Shown here: positions 1-6,762 of the stretch, piece after piece
Layout: each line of letters opens with the position of its first letter
Numbering within the stretch: the first letter of the stretch is position 1
NCBI GenBank assembly: GCA_009786275.1
Contig: WQTL01000478.1
Span: 1-11,626 of the forward strand
Direction of reading: 5' to 3'
From: Bacillota bacterium
GTDB taxonomy: Bacteria > Bacillota > Clostridia > Oscillospirales > Acutalibacteraceae
DNA: 11,626 bases
Translations under genes and position numbers: made by a program
Notes under the pieces: model-generated
Database searches by the model: none
The model's input: the letters and a program-made list of their open reading frames with translations, nothing else
What the model was told of the DNA's origin: nothing

Positions 1-79
1 AGGCGTGCTTGCTAAGGGGGAGGAAGCTGAGAATGGGGGATATTGTGAGGTATGGGGGGGAGAGTTATGTTATAGTTAC

Positions 80-133
80 CCCCTCACCGCCTGCGGGCGG
101 AGCTCCCCCAGGGGGGAGCCTTTGGGAGGCGGA
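80..133 (+). repeat. GC-rich double-hairpin dispersed repeat, copy 1
   Basis: This unit has two adjacent inverted repeats. CCGCC (87-91) pairs with GGCGG (96-100) around TGCG. GCTCCCCC (102-109) pairs with GGGGGAGC (112-119). A second copy lies at 829-888 in the same orientation. Similarity continues past the second hairpin into a shared AGGCGGAA tail, which here carries the Shine-Dalgarno (SD) sequence of the next gene. It resembles REP-like elements found many times in Clostridia genomes; the genome copy number cannot be seen from this window. There is no T-run after the hairpins, so a standard intrinsic terminator is unlikely. Confidence 0.75.
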
Positions 134-802
134 ATGAAAATTTCACAGGACACATGGGGGCTGATTGCGATATGGGCGGTGAACTTCGTTTTGTTCGGAG
201 GGGTAATATTTCGCACACGGAGAAGCGGGTTGATTACGCTGCCGGTGCTGATAGTGGCTTTGTTTTTTGCGATGCCGAAGGCGTGGTGGTGGGTGCCCGG
301 GGTTTTTATCGCCGTTTGGGCGGCGTTTTTGGCGACTGTGCGTTTGCGGGGGCTGGTTGTGCCGGAGATGAAGAAGATAAACCGGTTTATAAACGGCGCC
401 GGCATTGCGGAGATCGCCGTGGCTGTGCTGCTGCTAGTTTTTCGGCTGCATGATCTTTATGGGGCGATATTGATCGGGGGCATTGTTTTTGTGGCTCTTG
501 CGTTGGTGTTGGTGTTTCCAATGATTTTTTGGGTTGTGGCGGCACACTTGATATGCCCGCTGCTGGTGCGGGAAAGGATTTCATGCAGCTCCAAATGGGT
601 CCACTGCGATACGCAGCTTTCCAACCGCAGAAAGGTCAGTATCTTTTATGTGCGCTTTGACGGGGACCCGGCGGAATACCGGGTGGGCTGGCTGTATTAC
701 CGCAAATGCAAGCGCGCCGCGCTGGGCGGGCGGTTCACGTATGAGAAGTGCGTGTGCCCCATGGGGGTAAGCTGGATTCGGAATGTGAGGGAGTGGGGGT
801 AA
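134..802 (+). CDS. Small multi-pass membrane protein of unknown function
   Basis: I do not recognise the family. The 222-residue product has about five hydrophobic stretches (roughly residues 8-26, 31-48, 52-70, 90-104 and 109-145), then a soluble C-terminal part of about 75 residues rich in Arg, Lys and aromatic residues. That part holds several cysteines (151, 158, 192, 206, 208), the last two as CVC, which could bind metal or form disulfides. The start at 134 is chosen because GGGAGG lies 4 bases upstream and the protein becomes membrane-like from there. An in-frame ATG at 5 would add 43 residues that are only the translated repeat. It sits between two copies of a dispersed repeat and its own SD lies in the repeat tail, so it may be part of an accessory insertion. 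It does not resemble the genes usually found upstream of recF (dnaN or the S4-domain gene). Confidence 0.7.
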   Translation: MKISQDTWGLIAIWAVNFVLFGGVIFRTRRSGLITLPVLIVALFFAMPKAWWWVPGVFIAVWAAFLATVRLRGLVVPEMKKINRFINGAGIAEIAVAVLLLVFRLHDLYGAILIGGIVFVALALVLVFPMIFWVVAAHLICPLLVRERISCSSKWVHCDTQLSNRRKVSIFYVRFDGDPAEYRVGWLYYRKCKRAALGGRFTYEKCVCPMGVSWIRNVREWG

Positions 803-828
803 GAATAGGAATGCCGCTCCGCGATGCA

Positions 829-888
829 CCCTCACCGCCTGCGGGCGGAGCTCCCTCTGCGAGAGGGAGCCTTGGGGATTAGGCGGAA
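829..888 (+). repeat. GC-rich double-hairpin dispersed repeat, copy 2
   Basis: Direct-orientation copy of the element at 80-133. CCGCC (835-839) pairs with GGCGG (844-848). GCTCCCTCT (850-858) pairs with AGAGGGAGC (862-870) around GCG. The arm sequence differs from copy 1, but the change in one arm is matched by a change in the other, so the stem is kept; this suggests selection on structure. A shared AGGCGGAA ends the unit at 888. It lies between the membrane-protein gene and recF and could act in mRNA 3'-end stability of the upstream gene. Confidence 0.75.
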
Positions 889-930
889 GCGGGAGGGTAA
901 TTTTTTGCGGGTGGGCCGCAATAAAAATGT

Positions 931-2001
931 ATGCATATTTTATCCTTTGAAACAGAAAAATTCCGGAATATCGCCCGCGTGAGGATGGAACCCTCTGCGG
1001 GTGTCAATGTCATATTCGGGGAGAACGGGCACGGGAAAACCAGTTTGCTGGAAGGGATTTGGCTGTTCACCGGGTGCAGGAGTTTTCGGTGCGCGGATGC
1101 CGGGGAGATGATCATGCAGGGTGAGGAGAAGGCAGACTTAAGGGCGGGGTTTGTGTCCAACGGGCGGGAACAGCAGGCGCGCATCGAGATCGCCGGGCGG
1201 CGCAGCCTGACGCTCAACGGTTTTGCGCAGGAGACCCCGCGGCGTATGCTGGGGGTGTTCCCCGCGGTGGCGTTCACGCCGGATACGCTGTCGCTTGCCA
1301 AGGGCGGGCCGGGGGAACGGCGGCGCTTTTTGGACGTGGCGCTGAGCATGCTCACGCCGGCCTATGCCGTGCGGCTTTCGAAGTACCTGAAGGCGTTGGC
1401 GCAGCGCAACGCCCTGCTGCGGCAGGCCAATCCCTCCGGGGAATTGCTGGATACCTGGGACCTGAGCCTTGCCGGGGAGGCCGCCGGGATTTTAAAAGCG
1501 CGGAAGGGTTATCTGGAGGAACTCATCCCCAGGGCGCGGGAGTTCTACCGGAGGATTTCCGCCGGGCGGGAGGAACTTGAGATTATTCCGTATGTGACCG
1601 GCGCGGAAGAGGCAACGCCCGAGGCCTACCTGGCCGCGTTTACGCGCACACGGCAGAACGATTTACGCAGGCAGACGACCACCGTGGGGCCGCACCGCGA
1701 CGATCTGCTGCTGCGCTTGGACGGGCGCTCCCTGCGGGATTTCGGCTCGCAGGGGCAGAAACGCTCGGCGGCGCTGGCGCTCAAGCTGGCGGAGGCCGCC
1801 GCCCTGGGGGAGATCGCCCAGGAGGCCCCAGCGGCTCTGCTGGACGACGTGCTCAGCGAGCTGGACGCCCGGCGGCAGGCCGACCTGCTGAAATATTTGG
1901 AGGGCTGGCAGGTGTTCCTCACGTGCTGCGAGCCCTCGCATACGCTGCACGGCAGGGCGGGGAAGGTGTTTTGCGTGAAGGACGGGGCGGTTGTTCTTTA
2001 A
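931..2001 (+). CDS. recF: DNA replication and repair protein RecF
   Basis: RecF is an SMC/ABC-like ATPase that binds gapped DNA and, with RecO and RecR, loads RecA at stalled forks. The 356-residue length is normal for the family. Visible motifs are the Walker A loop GENGHGKTS (residues 30-38), the conserved GPHRDD (253-258), the ABC signature region GSQGQKR (272-278), and a Walker B/D-loop of the form LLDDVLSELD (303-312). The ATG at 931 is the first possible start, since an in-frame TAA lies at 922, and the N-terminus matches family members. No good SD is near it; GGAGGG at about 892-897 is too far, so translation may be weak. RecF genes usually sit in dnaA-dnaN-recF-gyrB. Here the upstream gene is an unknown membrane protein and the downstream neighbour is convergent, so recF appears to have left that cluster or been flanked by insertions. 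Confidence 0.97.
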   Translation: MHILSFETEKFRNIARVRMEPSAGVNVIFGENGHGKTSLLEGIWLFTGCRSFRCADAGEMIMQGEEKADLRAGFVSNGREQQARIEIAGRRSLTLNGFAQETPRRMLGVFPAVAFTPDTLSLAKGGPGERRRFLDVALSMLTPAYAVRLSKYLKALAQRNALLRQANPSGELLDTWDLSLAGEAAGILKARKGYLEELIPRAREFYRRISAGREELEIIPYVTGAEEATPEAYLAAFTRTRQNDLRRQTTTVGPHRDDLLLRLDGRSLRDFGSQGQKRSAALALKLAEAAALGEIAQEAPAALLDDVLSELDARRQADLLKYLEGWQVFLTCCEPSHTLHGRAGKVFCVKDGAVVL

Positions 2002-2044
2002 ATTGACGTTACATAGCGATACTATCACTCGGCTCCCGGACGTT

Positions 2045-2064
2045 GGAAGCGAGCGCTCGCTTCC
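2045..2064. other. Perfect 20-bp palindrome in the convergent gap after recF
   Basis: GGAAGCGAGCGCTCGCTTCC is a perfect inverted repeat without spacer, 43 bases after the recF stop and 132 bases past the kinase stop. It lies in the only long gap (2002-2196) between convergent genes. No T-run follows on either strand, so it is not a textbook terminator. It could act as a bidirectional RNA hairpin or as a protein-binding site. Elsewhere in the gap, CTTCATC (2164-2170) can pair with GATGAAG (2188-2194) just beyond the kinase stop. No gene is supported in the gap. Confidence 0.5.
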
Positions 2065-2196
2065 GGGCATTCAGCAAACGGGTTGGCACCCTTCATCGGC
2101 GTTTCACCGGCCTCTTCACGCTGCCATCCCCCATCGGCTGCGACGGCTCACGGCAATTTGCCGCTTCATCGCTCGGCCTGTGGCTGGGATGAAGTA

Positions 2197-4416
2197 TCAT
2201 TGTGACCTTTTGGAATACTGGTACGATGGCTTAACCGTCACCACCTCAGTGACAATGACGATCCTGTCGGGGTCGAACCAGCCGTTTTTCTCCAGGTCGG
2301 CCACGAGGGAAGAAAGCCTTTGCATCTCCGGGTCGTCGCCGGAGCCCGCGGGCCGGGCGTCATAGAGCCGCTTTGCGATGTCGTACCACTGCTTGGCCTG
2401 GGCGTAGTCACGTTTGGCGTTGCTTTTCGCGCCCTGCACGTCCAACTCCAAGTAGGCCATACGCATGGGGGGTTCGTAGCGATCCGCGAAATCCTCATAC
2501 AGGGCCTCGAAGCCCGCCCGCGCCTGGTCGTATTGCTTCGCGTTCTGCCACAGTACGCCGATGTTTTGCAATGTGGCGAAGCGCCGGTCGCCGCCGTCGC
2601 GCAGTTCCTCGTAAATCGCGGCGGCTTCTTTATACTGCTTGTTTTGGGTGTAGGCGTCGGCCAGGCGCTCGGAGAGGACGGGCTGGTATGTTTCGGGCAG
2701 TGTCGCCATATTGTCAAGCAACAGCGTGATTTCGCCGCTCGTATCGCCCAACCTGCGCAGCGCCTGCGCAGAAATGAGCACGGCGCGCAGTTTGACGTAA
2801 TCGTTCGCTGCGGGAAAGGCGAGCACATCGTTAAATTGCTCGGCGGCCTCATCGTAATTGCCCTTGGCATAGGCGATTTCGCCTTTGAGCAGCGCAACGG
2901 AGGGCGGATCCGCGTCCATGCGGGATTTCAAGTAGCCCTCGGCCCGGCCGATATCGCCCAGCCGGGCGTAGCAGATGGCGTAGTCGCGGCTGATCTCCGG
3001 GTTGCCGGGGTTGTTGGCGTTTGCGGCCTCGTAGGCCGGCAGGGCGCGCCGATAGTCCTCCAGCATGAAGTAGCTGTTGGCCTGCAAGTAGTAAATATCG
3101 CCGATGGTTTGCAACTGAGATTCGTTGGCGCTGATTTTGCCCAGTTCCGGCTCGATGGATTTTACGTAGGCCGCGCAGTCCTCGTAGGCCGCGGGGGTGT
3201 TCAGAGACAGGGCGTAGTCATAATGTTCCCGCAGGGTCTGGTCGGTTTTGCTCTGCCAGAACAGCCAGCCGCCCAGCCCCGCGCCCGCCAGCAGCCCGGC
3301 GCATACCACCGCAATAACAATGGCGGAGGGTTTCTTTTTTTTTATGGGGGGCGGCTGAAGGGCGTCGAACGCGCCTACGGTAGCCTCCGTCCGGTCGGCG
3401 TCCGCCCCGTCGAACGCGCCGATGGTGGCGCCGGTCTGGGGCTGATCCTCCGTCAGGGCGTCGAACGCGCCTACCGTGCCGATGGTCCTGTCCCAATCGC
3501 CCGAGTCCGCGAAGGCTTCCAAGGCTTGGCGCAGCTCGGAGGCCGTGGCGAAGCGGGCCCTGCGGTCGTAGGCGCAGGCGCGCTGTATGATGTCGTTCAG
3601 GGCCGGGGGGACATCCTTCAGCGGCGGCAGGGCCTCGCCCTTCATGCGGCGCTCCAGGGCGGTTTCCTTGTCCTTGGGGAGGATGGGCGCTGGGTAGTCC
3701 GGCAAGAAGGGCCTGCGGCCCTGGTTGAGCAACTGATAGAGCACGATCCCCAGGGAGTAGACGTCGCAGCTGGCGCCGTAGGTCTCGGCCTTGAACACCT
3801 CCGGAGCCATGTAGTCGTAGGTGCCTTTCTTGCTCAGGCCCGACATGGTGCGCTCGATCTGCCGGGCCACGCCGAAGTCGCCCAGCTTGTAGTTGCCCTG
3901 CTCGTCCACAAAGATGTTGTCCGGCTTGATGTCCCGGTGGATGACCTTGTGCTCGGCGCAGTGCTCCAGGGCACGGCACAGGTGGATCCCCAGCGTCACC
4001 GCCTCCTCCCGGGAAAGCGGCTTTTGCAGGATGCGCGCGCTCAGGCTCGTGAGCAGCTCCATGCGGATGAGGATGTCCCAGCCGAACTCCTCCGGCTTCT
4101 CGAGCACCTTGTGCTCCTCGTAGCGCACCACGTTGGGGTGGCCGCTCATCTCCCGCATAAGCTCGAACTCCCGCGAGATATCCGCCACGAAGGCCTGGAA
4201 ATAGCTGCGCACGCTGGCCTCGTCCAGACCCTCGCCGCGCATCTGCCGAACCTGCGCCTCGTCCTGCGGGATGGACAGCATCTTCACCGCGGCGTAGCGC
4301 GTCTGGCCGAACGCCTCCGCGCGGACCTTGTAGACCCGCCCGAAGGAACCCGCGCCGAGGAAGCCGTCGATGTGCCAGTTGCCCCAGAGGGGGGCGTAGG
4401 ATGAAATGGTGGTCAT
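2197..4416 (-). CDS. Transmembrane Ser/Thr protein kinase with extracellular TPR sensor
   Basis: Eukaryotic-like (Hanks-type) Ser/Thr kinase of 739 residues. The kinase domain (about 15-300) shows the glycine loop GAGSFGRV (21-28), ATP-binding Lys45, the catalytic HRDIKPDN (160-167), DFG (180-182) and APE (204-206), so it should be active. An unusual insert (about 50-80, containing MRGEGLDEASVR) sits before helix C and is nearly identical in the paralogue at 4462-6372. A linker (310-358) holds three TxGAFD motifs (Thr314, Thr331, Thr346). A basic stop (KKKKP) precedes one membrane segment (about 364-387). The outer part (about 395-710) is helical with TPR-like repeats. The ATG is preceded by AAAGGAG at a 6-base spacing. 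It is the last gene of the train, 45 bases after the other kinase. The ligand is unknown; no PASTA repeats are present, unlike PrkC/Stk1. Confidence 0.93.
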   Translation of the reverse strand: MTTISSYAPLWGNWHIDGFLGAGSFGRVYKVRAEAFGQTRYAAVKMLSIPQDEAQVRQMRGEGLDEASVRSYFQAFVADISREFELMREMSGHPNVVRYEEHKVLEKPEEFGWDILIRMELLTSLSARILQKPLSREEAVTLGIHLCRALEHCAEHKVIHRDIKPDNIFVDEQGNYKLGDFGVARQIERTMSGLSKKGTYDYMAPEVFKAETYGASCDVYSLGIVLYQLLNQGRRPFLPDYPAPILPKDKETALERRMKGEALPPLKDVPPALNDIIQRACAYDRRARFATASELRQALEAFADSGDWDRTIGTVGAFDALTEDQPQTGATIGAFDGADADRTEATVGAFDALQPPPIKKKKPSAIVIAVVCAGLLAGAGLGGWLFWQSKTDQTLREHYDYALSLNTPAAYEDCAAYVKSIEPELGKISANESQLQTIGDIYYLQANSYFMLEDYRRALPAYEAANANNPGNPEISRDYAICYARLGDIGRAEGYLKSRMDADPPSVALLKGEIAYAKGNYDEAAEQFNDVLAFPAANDYVKLRAVLISAQALRRLGDTSGEITLLLDNMATLPETYQPVLSERLADAYTQNKQYKEAAAIYEELRDGGDRRFATLQNIGVLWQNAKQYDQARAGFEALYEDFADRYEPPMRMAYLELDVQGAKSNAKRDYAQAKQWYDIAKRLYDARPAGSGDDPEMQRLSSLVADLEKNGWFDPDRIVIVTEVVTVKPSYQYSKRSQ
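3364..3477 (-). repeat. Three imperfect repeats encoding TxGAFD motifs in the kinase linker
   Basis: The 12-mer GTCGAACGCGCC (plus strand) occurs at 3364-3375, 3409-3420 and 3460-3471, with periods of 45 and 51 bases, multiples of three. In the minus-strand gene these encode the GAFDA/GAFDG part of the motifs at Thr346, Thr331 and Thr314. The paralogous kinase has two related motifs at Thr330 and Thr345 (codons near 5385 and 5340) with less DNA similarity, so the peptide seems to be what is conserved. Confidence 0.75.
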
Positions 4417-4461
4417 GGGGGGCTCCTTTGTCGTAGAAATAGATGCTTTTCTTCAGTTTGC

Positions 4462-6372
4462 CTAATTGAGCGGCAAGGAAGAAACATCGTCGGCATAGGG
4501 ATTCCAGGACGAGCCGTGTGGATAGGGGCTAAGGTTGACATACGCACCGAAGGATACGCTGGACCACTTTTTCGGCGTAATCGTCGCTGACAATTCCACA
4601 GTGCCGCTACCTTGTTTGACGACCTGCCGATCTACCAGCGTGTAGCTCGAAGAAGAATTTGTGTTAAAGCCCAGGTTGACCTCTCCACGGGCAAATGTAT
4701 CCAGCCGGTACTCCACCGTCACGGTAATTGTGGCGGGCTGCCCGGCAGTAAGAGCGCCGTGCGAGACATCGACAATACTGATATAGTTGATGTCGCCCTG
4801 CGAGGGCGTCGGGTTCGCCCTGCTGGATGCCAGCTCCACGAAGATGCTGTTTGGTTCGTCGCCAGCCCTGACAAGCATGACGATCTCGTCTGGTGACCAG
4901 CCAAACTCATCCGGGATTTCCTCGTCGACATTCTTTCGGATGCCCTCCCGCTCCTTTTCCACTTCAAGGCTATCCAACGTAATCGTTCCGCTCGTCCGTG
5001 TGTCCTGATAGGAACCGCCGAAGCTGTCGACAATGGTATATCTGGCAGCCTTCGCGTAATTCACCAATTCCTGTAGCATCTCATCCCTGAGTTCCTCCAT
5101 GCTGGCGGCGGTTACAGGCTCTGTAGGTGGCTCCGTTGTGGTTGTCGTCGTCGTGCTGCTTGAACTGGATTGTGTTTGGCCACCGTCGTCTGGCCTCCCC
5201 TGTACCGCCAGCCACACCGCAGCCCCCGCCAAAACCATAACCACCACAACCAACACTGCGATTAGAGCCTTGTTGGTGGATTTTTTTAACGTGGGTACAG
5301 GTTTATCCGCCTGCGGCTCTCCCTCAAACGCCCCCACTGTCATTTCGGTTTTATCCTGTGGTGACTCCTCGAAAGCGCCAATGGTAGTCTCAGTCTTTTC
5401 TGGCTCTGGTCCCGGCGCAGGCACAACCGCAGATATAGCAACCTGCACAGCAGGCTTCCCCGCCGCGTAGGCTTCAAGCGCCTCGCGCATTTCGGTCGCC
5501 GTGGCGAAGCGTTTCTGCCTGTCGAACGCGCAAGCCTTGAGAATAATGTCGTTGAGCCCATCGCTCACGCCGGGGATGGGGAGCAGTGCTTCGCCCTTCA
5601 TGCGCCGTTGCAAAGACGCGTCGCGGTCGCTGGGCATGATGGGCGCGGGGAAAGCTGGCAGGAAGGGCGTGCGGTTTTTGTTCAGCAGGCGGTACATCAC
5701 AATGCCCAGGGAGTAGAAATCCACCGAAGCGCCGTATTCGTCGCCCTTGAACACCTCGGGGGCCATGTAGGTATAGGTGCCCTTCTTGCTCAGGCCTGTC
5801 ATCGTGCGTTCGATTTGCCTGGCGATGCCGAAATCGCCCAGCTTGTAGTCGCCGTAGGCCGACACGAAAATATTGTCGGGCTTGATGTCCCGGTGAATGG
5901 TTTTTGTCCGCGCGCAGAGTTCCAGAGCCCGGCAGATGTGGATGCCGAGCTTGACGATTTCGGCCTCGTCCATGGGTTTTTCCATGCAGTGCTCGCTGAG
6001 GCTGGTGAGCAGTTCCATGCGGATGAGGATATCCCAGCCGAAGCCATCGGTACGCTCGATGACCTTGTGATCCTCGAAGCTGACGATGTTCGAGTTGCCC
6101 CGCAGCTGGCTCATCAGGTCGATTTCCTGGAGGATGTCGCTGACGAAGGCCTGGAAATAGCTGCGCACACTGGCCTCGTCCAGGCCCTCGCCGCGCATGT
6201 GGCGCAAGTCAGCTTCGCTCTGCGGGATGCTGATGATCTTCACGGCGGAGTAGTACGTCTTGCCGAATTCCTCCTTGCGGACTTTGTATACCTTGCCGAA
6301 GGAGCCCTCGCCAATGAGGGATTCGACGTGCCAGGAGCCCCAGAGAGGGGCGTAGGTGTTGATGTCGATCAT
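4462..6372 (-). CDS. Transmembrane Ser/Thr protein kinase with extracellular beta-rich domain
   Basis: Paralogue of the kinase at 2197-4416; 636 residues. The cytoplasmic kinase domain has GEGSFGKV (21-28), Lys45, HRDIKPDN (160-167), DFG (180-182) and APE (204-206). The activation segment TMTGLSKKGTY is almost the same as in its sister. The linker has two motifs, ETTIGAFE (Thr330) and EMTVGAFE (Thr345). One membrane segment spans about 368-390, followed by a Ser/Thr run (401-413) like a wall-spanning linker. The outer part (about 420-636) is unrelated to the sister's TPR domain. From about 530 it looks like an Ig-like or CARDB-type beta-sandwich (TAGQPATITVTVEYRL pattern), possibly for adhesion or ligand binding. 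The ATG follows GAGG at 7 bases. The stop of the preceding lipoprotein's out-of-frame tail overlaps this SD, which suggests translational coupling before the frameshift arose. Confidence 0.92.
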   Translation of the reverse strand: MIDINTYAPLWGSWHVESLIGEGSFGKVYKVRKEEFGKTYYSAVKIISIPQSEADLRHMRGEGLDEASVRSYFQAFVSDILQEIDLMSQLRGNSNIVSFEDHKVIERTDGFGWDILIRMELLTSLSEHCMEKPMDEAEIVKLGIHICRALELCARTKTIHRDIKPDNIFVSAYGDYKLGDFGIARQIERTMTGLSKKGTYTYMAPEVFKGDEYGASVDFYSLGIVMYRLLNKNRTPFLPAFPAPIMPSDRDASLQRRMKGEALLPIPGVSDGLNDIILKACAFDRQKRFATATEMREALEAYAAGKPAVQVAISAVVPAPGPEPEKTETTIGAFEESPQDKTEMTVGAFEGEPQADKPVPTLKKSTNKALIAVLVVVVMVLAGAAVWLAVQGRPDDGGQTQSSSSSTTTTTTTEPPTEPVTAASMEELRDEMLQELVNYAKAARYTIVDSFGGSYQDTRTSGTITLDSLEVEKEREGIRKNVDEEIPDEFGWSPDEIVMLVRAGDEPNSIFVELASSRANPTPSQGDINYISIVDVSHGALTAGQPATITVTVEYRLDTFARGEVNLGFNTNSSSSYTLVDRQVVKQGSGTVELSATITPKKWSSVSFGAYVNLSPYPHGSSWNPYADDVSSLPLN

Positions 6373-6382
6373 GGGGTTTACC

Positions 6383-6585
6383 TCATGTAGAAATGTTTGG
6401 TGTTAGCACATATATTTTGCCGTCAAGAACGATCCAAAAGGCATTTACCGTCTTGCTGGTATTTTCAGCGCAGAACATATCCGTCGCTTTTCTTATATCA
6501 AGATCGTAATCCTGTTGTGTACACGTGTTATAAATCTCTTCTAACGCTGGGTTGGCTTGATCATCGGGAATACGATAGATATTTT
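6383..6585 (-). pseudogene. Out-of-frame C-terminal continuation of the frameshifted lipoprotein
   Basis: Read one frame back from the small lipoprotein gene, the minus strand is open from a TGA near 6615 to a TGA at 6383-6385. The protein-like tail includes NIYRIPDDQANPALEEIYNT and WIVLDGKIYVLTPN. It has no usable start codon of its own. Joining it to the lipoprotein after EPK, at the AAAA run (TTTT at 6582-6585 on the plus strand), gives EPK-NIYR. The intact paralogue reads EPK-NPRI at this place. A one-base loss from a run of five A is the simplest reading. The joined product would have 126 residues. Sequencing error, true pseudogene or slippage cannot be told apart here. This stretch is visibly AT-richer than the part before it. 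Confidence 0.65.
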
Positions 6586-6762
6586 CGGCTCGATCTCGAT
6601 GGCGCGGTCAAGCGCGGCGACGGCCTGTTCGTAGTCCAGGCCGAGCAGGTATTTCTCGCCCAGGTCGAGCCAGTCAGCGGCGGTTTTTGGGGTTGTGCCG
6701 CAGGCGGCGAAAAGGGCGGCGAGGCTCGCCAGGGCGAGCAGCAGGGCGGTCAGCTTCTTCAT
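6541..6762 (-). CDS. Small lipoprotein, N-terminal fragment by frameshift
   Basis: The 73-residue open frame has a lipoprotein signal peptide (MKK, hydrophobic core, lipobox LFAAC with Cys near residue 21). One TPR-like helical hairpin follows, with the pattern LGEKYLLGLDYEQAVAALDR. It is a close relative of the first 60 residues of the lipoprotein at 7572-8504. After EIEPK the frame gives about 13 unlikely residues and stops, while the natural continuation is in another frame (6383-6585). The SD GGAGGAG is 7-8 bases before the ATG, inside the end of the PP2C gene, with which it overlaps by 89 bases. The mature protein would be anchored to the outer membrane face and may serve as a partner of the kinase outer domains; this role is an inference from position. 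Confidence 0.7.
   Translation of the reverse strand: MKKLTALLLALASLAALFAACGTTPKTAADWLDLGEKYLLGLDYEQAVAALDRAIEIEPKISIVFPMIKPTQR

Noticed and set aside
5..133. N-terminal extension of the membrane protein to ATG 5
   Set aside because: It would translate through the dispersed repeat, while GGGAGG is well placed for the ATG at 134.
850..870. Intrinsic terminator before recF
   Set aside because: The stem is strong but no T-run follows on either strand, and the same hairpin is part of a repeat found elsewhere in the window.
3364..3471. CRISPR-like regular repeats
   Set aside because: Only three 12-base matches, in frame inside a coding gene and encoding a conserved peptide motif.
2320..4404. Long open frame of 694 codons on the plus strand
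   Set aside because: It lies exactly antisense to the kinase gene with full kinase motifs. It is hydrophobic/Val-Gly-rich without recognisable domains, as expected for GC-rich shadow frames.
5608..6390. Plus-strand open frame of 260 codons
   Set aside because: Antisense shadow of the second kinase domain. It resembles the antisense frame of the first kinase only because the kinases are paralogues.
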